Source: DATGZX01 sp035296965 (GTDB taxonomy: Bacteria > Planctomycetota > Planctomycetia > Gemmatales > Gemmataceae). Taken from it: a stretch of DNA of 23,642 nucleotides. Below the pieces are notes generated by a model. That model was given only the letters and a program-made list of their open reading frames with translations, did no database searches and was not told the origin of the DNA. Made by a program: the position numbers and the translations under genes. Numbering within the stretch: the first letter of the stretch is position 1; the number at the start of each line of letters is the position of its first letter. The stretch spans positions 1 through 23,642 of the forward strand of contig DATGZX010000201.1 of NCBI GenBank assembly GCA_035296965.1, read 5' to 3'. Positions 6,439-14,145 of this stretch are shown here, in pieces.

Positions 6439-8361
6439 ATGGAACCAGGATTGGTTTGCCGCGGGATGCGATGTCGGCAGGCTGCGCTGGCCGTCGCCGT
6501 TTTTGTCCTCAGTACGGCTGCGGCCGTGAACAGCGTCTGCGCGCAGGAAAAGATCATCCGCATCTTGCCCCCGGATGAGAAAACGATCAAGGTCCGCGAG
6601 CCGGAATCGATACCGCACGTCCGGATTCCCGATACTGCCGATCCGCCCACGGTTTCCAACCCTCAATGGGATACTTCTGTTCAGACTCTCGGCTTGGATG
6701 AAGCCATTCGCGTCACGCTTGCCAACTCTCAGGTCATCCGTGTACTGTCGGGCGTAACGGCCGCTTCGAGCGGCGCAACCATCTACGACACCGCAATTGT
6801 GGATACGAGCATCGACACCGCCAAAGCACGTTTCGATCCCACGGTAAGCGTACAAAACACCTTTACACGCACGGATACTCCCAGCGGCCAAATAGATCCC
6901 CTGGATCCGTCACAGGCATTCATCCCGAGCATCCCCGTATCCGGTTACGACATGAACCTGGGGCTGTCGAAAATCAATAGCTTTGGCGGCACGACCAGTT
7001 TGGGGGTGAACGTCAATCCGACGCTGACAAGGATCAACATCCCGTTCATGATTGCGGTGCCTCCGGGAACAGTGTCGCCATTCTCCCTACCCCTCAATCC
7101 GCAGACGCCCACCTCCGTCACGCTTGGTTATACACAGCCATTGCTGCAGGGAGGCGGAGTGCAGGCCAACCTTGCGCCCATCATCATCGCTCGACTCAAC
7201 ACCGAGAGATCGTTTTTTCAGTTCAAGGACAACGTGCAACAATCGGTGCGGAGCGTGATCCAGGCCTACTGGGCGGTGGTATTCGCGCGGACCGACGTTT
7301 GGGCGCGGCGGCAACAAGTAGAGCAAGGCGGCGAAGCCTTGCGCCGCGCGGAAGGTCGATTCCGAGCCGGGCTGGCCGACGTCAGTGAAGTAGCGCAAGC
7401 CCGTACGTCTTTGGCGAACTTCAAGGCGACCCTGATCGTCTCGGAAGCGACCCTGCTCAACTCGGAAGCTGCTCTGGCAAACCTCATGCGCCTGCCTCCA
7501 ACAATCCACTTGGTACCTCTATCCCCGCCTTCGCCCAACCTCATCAAGGTCGACTGGCACGAGGTCCTCCGCGTGGCGCAACAATACCGCCCCGACTTGA
7601 TCGAGCTTGAGTTGATCTTGGAGGCGGATCGACAGATGCTCATTCAGGCCAGAAACCAGGCGAGGCCCAAGATGGACGCAACCTTGCAATACACTTGGAA
7701 CGGCCTGGAAGGCACAATGCCCAACGGAGGCGAACTGTCGACATTCGGAGGCTCGTTTACGAACTGGAGCCTGGGCGTCAATTTCGCTGTTCCCTTGGGC
7801 CTGCGACAGGGTCGCGCGGCATTGCGGCAGCAGGAGGTCATCCTGTTCCGCGATCAAGCTAACCTGGACCAGGGCGTCCTCAATGCGACGCACCTGCTGG
7901 CCCTTCGGGTGCGCAACCTGGCACAGTACTATGACGAGTACAAGGCCTACAAGGAAGCACGCCTCGCCGCTCGAATCAACCTGGACCGCCAGGTCGAAAG
8001 CTATCGTCGTGGCCGGACAATCCTGCTAAACGTCCTTCAAGCGATCACGGACTGGGGCAATGCGGTCAGCTCGGAGAGCCAGACGCTGACGCAGTACGAC
8101 ACGGAGTTGGCCAATCTAGAGGCTGAGACCGGCACGATTCTCGAGACGCATGGCATCCGCTTTGCCGAGGAGCGCTACGCTTCCCTAGGGCCCCTTGGCG
8201 GCCTCGGCCACAAGAAGCCATACCCCGACGCCTTGCCGCCCGGTCCCAACCAGGACCAGTATCCGACGGGCAACAAACCTGCTGAACAGTTCTTTGATCT
8301 GCAGGATCCCCTGAAAACCAAACCAGCGCCTGAGGGCATGCCCCCTCCCAACCCGCGCTGA
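6439..8361 (+). CDS. TolC-family outer-membrane efflux protein
   Basis: The 640-residue protein has a signal peptide (1-36, ending VCAQ) and two outer-membrane efflux repeats. The typical start LGLDEAIRVTLANS is at 84-97. Long helical stretches follow, including the Ala/Arg/Glu-rich ones QQVEQGGEALRRAEGRFRAG and SEVAQARTSLANFKATLIVS, typical of the TolC periplasmic tunnel. It should form the outer-membrane channel of the exporter encoded here. It is longer than E. coli TolC: about 45 extra residues lie before the first repeat, and a proline-rich tail of ~55 residues follows the last helix. AAGGA about eight bases before ATG 6439 supports the start; an in-frame ATG at 6466 is an alternative. 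It lies 72 bases after the ATPase and is convergent with the permease. Confidence 0.88.
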   Translation: MEPGLVCRGMRCRQAALAVAVFVLSTAAAVNSVCAQEKIIRILPPDEKTIKVREPESIPHVRIPDTADPPTVSNPQWDTSVQTLGLDEAIRVTLANSQVIRVLSGVTAASSGATIYDTAIVDTSIDTAKARFDPTVSVQNTFTRTDTPSGQIDPLDPSQAFIPSIPVSGYDMNLGLSKINSFGGTTSLGVNVNPTLTRINIPFMIAVPPGTVSPFSLPLNPQTPTSVTLGYTQPLLQGGGVQANLAPIIIARLNTERSFFQFKDNVQQSVRSVIQAYWAVVFARTDVWARRQQVEQGGEALRRAEGRFRAGLADVSEVAQARTSLANFKATLIVSEATLLNSEAALANLMRLPPTIHLVPLSPPSPNLIKVDWHEVLRVAQQYRPDLIELELILEADRQMLIQARNQARPKMDATLQYTWNGLEGTMPNGGELSTFGGSFTNWSLGVNFAVPLGLRQGRAALRQQEVILFRDQANLDQGVLNATHLLALRVRNLAQYYDEYKAYKEARLAARINLDRQVESYRRGRTILLNVLQAITDWGNAVSSESQTLTQYDTELANLEAETGTILETHGIRFAEERYASLGPLGGLGHKKPYPDALPPGPNQDQYPTGNKPAEQFFDLQDPLKTKPAPEGMPPPNPR

Positions 8362-8401
8362 TGCGGTTCCGCCAGGAAGCTAAATCAGCGTGCACGAATC
8401 A

Positions 8402-8612
8402 GCAGCAGTCAATTGAACTTGGGTGCCATGTTTTCGCGGCCCAAGCCGGGACCGAAGCCATCGATGCCGACCTGCCGGGGACGCGAAAGCATGTCCCGCC
8501 CCAACGCCAGGTAGCAGTTCGCCGACTGCTCCATGCTTTCGGGCCTTGGCGCCTTGAAGTCTCCGGTAGCAGATAGGGCCCGAAAGCATGGCACCCAACA
8601 AGAGTCTGCTGC
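8402..8612. repeat. 211-bp multi-arm foldback between the convergent efflux units
   Basis: The outer arms are GCAGCAG (8402-8408) with CTGCTGC (8606-8612), and TTGGGTGCCATG-T-TTTCG-C-GGCCC (8419-8442) with its near-exact complement at 8576-8598 (one mismatch, one extra base). Inside, GCGAAAGCATG (8483-8493) faces CATGCTTTCGGG (8532-8543), giving a second stem, and CCTGCCGGGGAC faces GTCTCCGGTAGCAG. The motif CATGYTTTCG therefore occurs four times, two in each orientation. Short open frames in this gap are products of the repeat. It lies in the 301-base gap between the TolC-type and permease stop codons and may end transcription from both sides. Confidence 0.75.
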
Positions 8613-8662
8613 AAGATCACGCACGGTCATTTAGCCGCGGCTGAGCGATATTTCGTAGGCCG

Positions 8663-9904
8663 CTACTCGTAGCGTAGCGCTTCGATTGGGTCGAGCCGGC
8701 TGGCCTTGCGGGCCGGATAGAAACCGAAAAAAACGCCCACCGCGCCCGAAAAGAGAAGTGCGGCTACGGCGGCCGGGAGGGAAATCACCACGGGCCATTC
8801 AGCGCCGCTTGACAGAGAATTGATAAGCTTGGTCACGCCCACGGACGCTGCCACCCCCAGGCCGAAGCCAATCGTCCCGCCGATACACGAAAGCAAGACC
8901 GACTCGACCAGGAATTGCCGCAGGATGTCCCGCGAGCGCGCGCCCACCGCCATGCGCGTGCCGATTTCGCGCGTGCGTTCCGTTACGGAAACCAACATGA
9001 TATTCATGATGCCCACACCACCCACGATCAGCGAAATGCCGGCAATGGACGATAGCATCAGCGTCATGGTGCCGGTGACGATGCCGAGCATGTTGGCGAT
9101 CTCGTCGGTGTTCTGCACGTTGAAATCGGCAATCTGCCCCGGCTTGATGCGATGCCGTTCGAGCAGAAGTCTGTTGATTTCGTCCTGCGCCTCCGACATG
9201 TGTTTGTTCGACGTCGCCGAAGCGAGGATCGCGCCCACGTCCAGGAAACTGGATCCCTGCAGCCGTTTCTGCACGGTCGTGTAGGGGATCAGGACGATGT
9301 CATCCTGGTCATTGCCGACGAGATCCGCCCCTTTCTTGTCGAGGACGCCGACGATGCGAAAAGGGATCCGCTTGATGCGGATCGATTCACCCAGCGGATT
9401 CGTTGTTTGAAAGAGCTTCGCCACGAGGGTATGGCCGATGACGCAGACCTTGGCAGCCGAGGAAATATCGCGCTCGGTGAAGAAGCCCCCGTGACGGAGC
9501 GGCCAATTCCGCACGGTAATGTAGTCCGCCCCGACGCCAGAAATCTGCTTCGGCGGCCAGTTCGAGTTGCCGTAAATGATCTGCCCCGACGTGATCACGA
9601 TGGGCGTAGTCGCCAGGATCGTGGGGCATTCCTTGGCGATCGCCTCCGAGTCCGCGGCAGTGAGGGAAGGAATCACGCCCTGGCGAACGCCGCCGTTGCG
9701 CTGGCTGCCGGGGAGAATCACGATGACATTGGTGCCCAAGTTTTGAAACTGGCCCTGGACCAAAGCACTCGCGCTTTGGCCGATCGACACCATCGTCGTG
9801 ACAGCCGCGATGCCGATGACCACGCCCAGCACCGTCAGCCCAGCGCGCATCTTGTTCTTGGCGAGCGCTCGCAGAGCAATTCGTATGGTGATGAAGAGAT
9901 CCAC
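8663..9904 (-). CDS. MacB/FtsX-type ABC transporter permease
   Basis: A 413-residue membrane protein with the MacB plan: TM1 about 21-43, a large periplasmic core domain (45-275), then TM2 278-305, TM3 331-358 and TM4 372-396. The strongest signature is VGGVGIMNIMLVSVTERTREIG at 294-315, found in MacB-type permeases, with a C-terminal PARKASRLDPIEALRYE. It has no ATPase domain, so it needs a separate ATPase, most simply the one at 5599-6366. The start is GTG at 9904, with AGAGG six bases upstream, and it lies 28 bases after the stop of the adaptor gene, as in an operon. Substrates of such pumps include macrolides, lipoproteins, peptides and siderophores; none can be singled out here. Confidence 0.9.
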   Translation of the reverse strand: MDLFITIRIALRALAKNKMRAGLTVLGVVIGIAAVTTMVSIGQSASALVQGQFQNLGTNVIVILPGSQRNGGVRQGVIPSLTAADSEAIAKECPTILATTPIVITSGQIIYGNSNWPPKQISGVGADYITVRNWPLRHGGFFTERDISSAAKVCVIGHTLVAKLFQTTNPLGESIRIKRIPFRIVGVLDKKGADLVGNDQDDIVLIPYTTVQKRLQGSSFLDVGAILASATSNKHMSEAQDEINRLLLERHRIKPGQIADFNVQNTDEIANMLGIVTGTMTLMLSSIAGISLIVGGVGIMNIMLVSVTERTREIGTRMAVGARSRDILRQFLVESVLLSCIGGTIGFGLGVAASVGVTKLINSLSSGAEWPVVISLPAAVAALLFSGAVGVFFGFYPARKASRLDPIEALRYE

Positions 9905-9932
9905 GGTATGCCTCTGGCGTGCGACTCGGCGG

Positions 9933-11198
9933 CTACGGCTTGGTCTTGATGCCGGTCACGACTTTACTGCCGATCGGCAATTCCCCCGATACCAGCTCGG
10001 TGTGCTTGCTGTCGCTGATCCCGGTCACGACTTCGATGGCCCGTAGGAAATCGCCTTCCAGCACCCACACGTGCCGGTGGTTGCGGCGGCGGTTGGCGGC
10101 AGCCTTCTCTCGCGCTGAGGGCGGCGGTTCAACGTCTTGTTTGTCCTTATCCTTGTCCGTCTGCGGGGCAAGACCTTCAAGAATGGCCCGGTCCTCGGGC
10201 CGCACTTGTTCCGGCTTGGGATAGAAGCGCAATGCGGAATTGGGGATCTTGCCAACGTTGTCTTTCTGGCTGATTTCAAACGAGATATTGGCCGTCATCC
10301 CTGGCAGAAGCTTCATGTCCGGGTTAGGCGAGGAAACGACGACCGGGTAAGTCACCACGTTTTGCGTTGTGGTCGAGTTCATTCGGATCTGAAAGATTGT
10401 GCCCACGAACAGATCATCCGGGTAGGCATCGACAGTGAAATGCACCGGCCGCCCTGCTTCCTTGGCCTGGCGCAGCAAGCCGATGTCCGCCTCGTCCACG
10501 GACGCCATCACGTACATTTCTTTCTTGATGTCCGGTGCGACGATAAAAAGCTCCGGCGTCTGAAACTGAGACGCCACGGTTTGACCCGGATCGATTTTGC
10601 GATCGATGACCACGCCGTCTACTGGCGCGCGGATTTCGGTGTATTCCAAATTGGCCTTCGAGTTCGCAAGATTTGCCAGAGCTTCCTTAATCGAAGCCTC
10701 CGACACCTTGAGCTGAGCTTGCAACGAGAGCCGGTTGAACCGGAATTGGTCCATTTCGGTATCGGAAACGTAATCTTTGTTCGTTTCGTGCAAAGCCTCC
10801 GCTCGCTTCAAGTCGTTGGCGGCCTGTTGTAACAGGGCCTTGACCCGTTCGACATCCGCGCGTCTGGTCGCCAGCGTGGCCTCGTCGCGCTGTACGTTGG
10901 CCAGGTAAATTCGCTGGTCGATCTTGGCGAGCAATTCGCCTTTGCGGATCTGCTGATTGAATTCGACGTGCAGTTCCGTTATGGGACCCGAAGCGTATGA
11001 GCCGATGTGGACGCTCAGCACCGGCTGCACAGTGCCCGTGGAATTCACCTCGAAGACGATCCGCCCCCTGGCGATTTCTTCTTCCTGGAACTGCGTCTTG
11101 TTCCGCTCTTTCCAGTAGTTTTCCAGAGGTCTGTAAGTGGCCGCGATGGTTCCTGCGGCAATCGCAACGGCCGCTATGGTTTTTATGGGAATGCGCAT
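9933..11198 (-). CDS. MacA-like periplasmic adaptor (HlyD/RND-type membrane fusion protein)
   Basis: The 421-residue protein has an N-terminal membrane anchor (5-21), a split biotinyl-lipoyl domain (about 62-95 and 184-218, with EIRAPVDGVVIDRKIDPGQTV), a coiled-coil hairpin (98-183) and beta-barrel and membrane-proximal domains to 421. It should bridge the inner-membrane permease to the TolC-type channel. The permease gene follows 28 bases downstream. A charged, proline-containing insertion at about 328-375 (DKDKDKQD, then RRRNHRH) splits the membrane-proximal domain. No strong ribosome-binding site precedes ATG 11198. The 191-base region upstream is shared with the divergent sugar-transporter fusion and holds two palindromes. 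Confidence 0.9.
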   Translation of the reverse strand: MRIPIKTIAAVAIAAGTIAATYRPLENYWKERNKTQFQEEEIARGRIVFEVNSTGTVQPVLSVHIGSYASGPITELHVEFNQQIRKGELLAKIDQRIYLANVQRDEATLATRRADVERVKALLQQAANDLKRAEALHETNKDYVSDTEMDQFRFNRLSLQAQLKVSEASIKEALANLANSKANLEYTEIRAPVDGVVIDRKIDPGQTVASQFQTPELFIVAPDIKKEMYVMASVDEADIGLLRQAKEAGRPVHFTVDAYPDDLFVGTIFQIRMNSTTTQNVVTYPVVVSSPNPDMKLLPGMTANISFEISQKDNVGKIPNSALRFYPKPEQVRPEDRAILEGLAPQTDKDKDKQDVEPPPSAREKAAANRRRNHRHVWVLEGDFLRAIEVVTGISDSKHTELVSGELPIGSKVVTGIKTKP

Positions 11199-11225
11199 GG
11201 TTGCAAGGAACTACTCGGGAAGGCT

Positions 11226-11290
11226 CGCGAAAGTTTCGCGGAATCGATGAACCATGTACTTTACCGTCTTGGTGGGAACGGTCAAGACGG
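11226..11290. promoter_or_regulatory. Two palindromes in the divergent adaptor / sugar-transporter region
   Basis: CGCGAAA-G-TTTCGCG at 11226-11240 is a perfect 15-base palindrome, 28 bases before the adaptor ATG. CCGTCTTG (11264-11271) and CAAGACGG (11283-11290) form a perfect 8-bp inverted repeat with an 11-base centre. Either could be an operator. A TACAAT box at 11351-11356, 39 bases before the fusion ATG, may be its -10, but no good -35 is seen. Confidence 0.4.
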
Positions 11291-11389
11291 AGTCATCTGG
11301 AGTTTGGGCGCTCCTCCGAAGGGACCGGCTAAACGTAATCATAACAACGATACAATGCAGGTGGAGAACTCGCAGACAGAGACCCGGGC

Positions 11390-13930
11390 ATGACCAAACC
11401 TGCTGTTGTCCAACTTCGAGGGGTATCAAAGACTTTTCCGGGTGTCACGGCCCTGAAAGGCGTCAGCCTCGATCTGCGTCCTGGAGCCATCCATGCGCTT
11501 CTGGGCGAAAACGGCGCGGGTAAGAGTACGCTCATCAACATTCTCAGCGGGGTTCTGCAACCGGATCAGGGTGAAATTTTCGTGCGTGATCAGCGTGTTC
11601 AGTTCGCCGACGCTCGGGCGGCCAGACGGTGGGGGATTGCCGCCGTCCATCAGGAAGCAGACCTCTTTCCGGATCTGAGCGTGGCGGAGAATGTCGCCCT
11701 GGAGCACGGCTGGCCACGGTCGCATGGCCTGATTTCCTGGCCGGCATTGCGCAAGAACACGCAGAGCGCGCTCGTAACGCTTGGACGCGACCTCGATCCA
11801 GCCAGGCAAGCAGCAACCTTGTCGTCGGCCGAACGGCAGCTCGTCGGCATCGCCGCCGCACTCTCCCAGGCTGCCAGTGTGCTCATTCTCGACGAGCCGA
11901 CGAGCAGTCTCTCCGAGGGTGAGACGCGCACACTCTTCGCACGGCTTCGGCAGTTCCGTTCTCAGGGCGGCGCCATTCTCTATGTCAGTCATCGACTGGA
12001 AGAAATCTTCCAACTGGCGGACGAAGTCACCGTGCTGCGCGACGGACAGCGGGTCTGGAATGGCCCAATCGCTGAAACCAATGCCGCGCGCCTGATCGCC
12101 TGGATGGTTGGACGGGAAACCGAGGCCGGTGGGCGCGCGGCGGCAGCAGGGGAGCGCTCCCGCATCTCTCCGCAAGCTGTTCGTTTTTCGTGCAAGGCGC
12201 TCAGCGCCCGCGACGGCGCTTTCTCGGAGATAACCCTGGAGGTCCGAGCGGGAGAAGTGCTCGGGCTGTACGGATTGATTGGCGCCGGCCGTAGCGAATG
12301 GGCTCAGGCCGTGTTTGGACTGCGCTCCATCGCGGCGGGCCACATCTTTCTGGACGGACAGCTTTGGACCCCGCACAGCGCAGGGGATGCCGCCAGACAT
12401 GGATTGGCTTATCTTCCGGAAGATCGCCTGCGCTATGGGCTATGCGCCAGCCTCTCCGTGCGCGCGAATGCCGTGTTGGCGGTGCTGCGTCGCCTGGCAA
12501 TCGGCCCGTTTCTCTTGGGCGGCAGGGAAACTCGGCAAGCTGCCGCTCTGACGAAACAGTTGTCGGTTCGATTGCGATCGTTGCTGCAGCCGGCGGGCAC
12601 TCTGTCCGGCGGCAACCAGCAAAAGGTCATCATTGGGCGCTGGCTGGCCTGCAATCCACAAGTGCTGATCCTCGATGAGCCGACAAGGGGCGTGGACGTG
12701 GCTGCCAAGGCCGAGATCCATCGCTTGGTGCGCCGCTTGGCGGATAGCGGCCGCGCCGTGATTTTGATCAGTTCGGATCTGCCGGAGGTGCTTGCGCAGA
12801 GCGACCGGGTCGGCGTCTTTCGCGCCGGAAAGGTTGTGGCCACGTTCGAAGGTGACACGGCAACGGCGGAGCAGGTTGCTGCGGCGGCGCTGCCCGCGTC
12901 CCCGGGGGCGAGAGACTCTGCCCGCGAGGAACACTCGCATGGAACGGAAAGTCGCGTGGCCGCCCCGCGCCCCACGCAAGCGCGCGGGGCGACCGCCCTC
13001 TGGTTCCGCGAGGCCGGTCTGCTCGCCGCAGTCGTCTTCTTGATGCTTTTGCTGTCCTGGCGGACGAGCACGTTTTGGCAGTCAGGTACGTTGCGCGATT
13101 TGGCTGAGAATGCATCGCTCCTCCTGTTGTGCGGACTAGGGGCAGCTTTGGTCATCCTGACGGGCGCAATCGACATTTCTTTCGGCTCGATCATGGCGCT
13201 GGGTGCAGCCACCGCGGGCTATTTGATGCAGACGGGGCGGTCGCCTTTTGTCGCGGTGCCGGCCGGACTCAGCGTAGCCGCCGCGGCCGGTGCGCTGAAT
13301 GCCTCCTTGAGCCTTCTGGGCCGGGTCCATCCCATTGTCGTGACCCTGGGAACCATGAGCATCTATCGCGGGCTCACGCTCCTGCTCATCGGCAGCGAAG
13401 ATATCCGTTACGTGCCCGATGGATTTCGATCTCTGGTCCAAGCTGCCCCTTTGGGTGTGCCTGCCCTGGCCTGGGTAGCACTGAGCGTGGCACTCCTCGC
13501 CTGGATTCTGCTTGGTTGGACCGTATCCGGACGGCAAGCGATTGCCTTCGGCAGCAATCCGGCCGCCGCCGAACGCACCGGCATTCGTCGTTGGCGCGTC
13601 TGGTTGACGGTTTTTACGTTGCAAGGACTACTGGCAGGTCTTGCCGGACTCCTGTCGCTGGGAATGACTGGAATCCTGCAAGGGACCGATCACGATGAAA
13701 AGACCCTGGAAGCGATTGGCGTTGCAGTCGTGGGAGGCGTCGCGATCACAGGCGGCCGTGGCTCGGTCTGGGGGATCTGGGCGGCGGCGCTGCTATTCCG
13801 GGTGCTGGAGAAGGGATGGGTGCATCTGCACATTTCAAGCTACTGGCAGCGTTCCATCGTCGGTGCTCTCCTTTTACTAGCCATCCTTGGTGACCGGTTA
13901 TGGCGACATGCGCGCGGGAGGGATGAATGA
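11390..13930 (+). CDS. Fused CUT2 sugar ABC importer: double ATPase plus RbsC-type permease
   Basis: The 846-residue protein combines two normally separate subunits. The ATPase half (1-495) has two nucleotide-binding domains in ribose-type (RbsA/MglA) style. The first has Walker A GENGAGKST (39-47) and LDEPTSSL (167-174). The second has the degenerate GLIGAGRSE (295-303), LSGGNQQK (405-412) and LDEPTRGVDV (428-437). A low-complexity linker (about 498-538) leads to a RbsC-type permease (540-846) with several transmembrane helices, the signature AIDISFGSIMALGA (593-606) and GGVAITGGRGSVWG (782-795). It should import a sugar or related small molecule. No binding-protein gene adjoins it. An ATG in another frame (12939) follows GAGGA, and a GTG in frame is at 12956, possible remnants of a separate permease start. 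Fusion by sequencing error is possible. Confidence 0.88.
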   Translation: MTKPAVVQLRGVSKTFPGVTALKGVSLDLRPGAIHALLGENGAGKSTLINILSGVLQPDQGEIFVRDQRVQFADARAARRWGIAAVHQEADLFPDLSVAENVALEHGWPRSHGLISWPALRKNTQSALVTLGRDLDPARQAATLSSAERQLVGIAAALSQAASVLILDEPTSSLSEGETRTLFARLRQFRSQGGAILYVSHRLEEIFQLADEVTVLRDGQRVWNGPIAETNAARLIAWMVGRETEAGGRAAAAGERSRISPQAVRFSCKALSARDGAFSEITLEVRAGEVLGLYGLIGAGRSEWAQAVFGLRSIAAGHIFLDGQLWTPHSAGDAARHGLAYLPEDRLRYGLCASLSVRANAVLAVLRRLAIGPFLLGGRETRQAAALTKQLSVRLRSLLQPAGTLSGGNQQKVIIGRWLACNPQVLILDEPTRGVDVAAKAEIHRLVRRLADSGRAVILISSDLPEVLAQSDRVGVFRAGKVVATFEGDTATAEQVAAAALPASPGARDSAREEHSHGTESRVAAPRPTQARGATALWFREAGLLAAVVFLMLLLSWRTSTFWQSGTLRDLAENASLLLLCGLGAALVILTGAIDISFGSIMALGAATAGYLMQTGRSPFVAVPAGLSVAAAAGALNASLSLLGRVHPIVVTLGTMSIYRGLTLLLIGSEDIRYVPDGFRSLVQAAPLGVPALAWVALSVALLAWILLGWTVSGRQAIAFGSNPAAAERTGIRRWRVWLTVFTLQGLLAGLAGLLSLGMTGILQGTDHDEKTLEAIGVAVVGGVAITGGRGSVWGIWAAALLFRVLEKGWVHLHISSYWQRSIVGALLLLAILGDRLWRHARGRDE

Positions 13931-13970
13931 AAAACCGACCTGGTTCATGGAGGAGTCTTTTCGGGTGGCG

Positions 13971-14036
13971 CGGTGGTGTGGCGGCAAATTTTTAATTTGC
14001 CGAAAAAATCCGGCAAGTTAAAAACTTGCCACCACG
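13971..14036. repeat. Pair of AT-looped hairpins (foldback element)
   Basis: GGCAAATT-TTT-AATTTGCC (13983-14001) and GGCAAGTT-AAA-AACTTGCC (14012-14030) are two perfect 8-bp hairpins with 3-base loops. They are also complementary to each other (20 bases, two mismatches that allow G-U pairs), and the flanks (GGTGGTGTGGC on the left, GCCACCAC on the right) extend this into one longer stem. The element lies after the fusion gene, in the convergent gap before the Gfo/Idh gene. Confidence 0.75.
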
Positions 14037-14083
14037 GAAACTGTGAGCCTGCTTTGAACCACGCCGAAAAACGGCCGTAGTAA

Positions 14084-14135
14084 ACGCCGAGAGCGCAGAG
14101 AAGTTCTCTATTCTTTCTCTGCGCTCTCCGCGGCG
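14084..14135. terminator. Inverted repeat, possible bidirectional terminator
   Basis: CGCCGAGAGCGCAGAGAA on the left (ending 14102) faces TTCTCTGCGCTCTCCGCGGCG (14115-14135). The core GAGAGCGCAGAGAA/TTCTCTGCGCTCTC is perfect over 13-14 pairs, with a 12-base loop. It ends ten bases before the stop of the minus-strand Gfo/Idh gene, between two convergent genes. Confidence 0.55.
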
Positions 14136-14145
14136 AGTTCTCGGA

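Noticed and set aside
8399..8630. Three short minus-strand frames after the TolC gene
   Set aside because: They only read through the foldback element 8402-8612.
9152..9949. 265-residue open frame on the plus strand
   Set aside because: It is antisense to the MacB-type permease; rich in Arg, Asp and His as expected for a shadow frame.
11426..12400. 324-residue open frame on the minus strand
   Set aside because: It is antisense to the well-supported ATPase half of the fusion, has no family character and follows from GC-rich codon bias.
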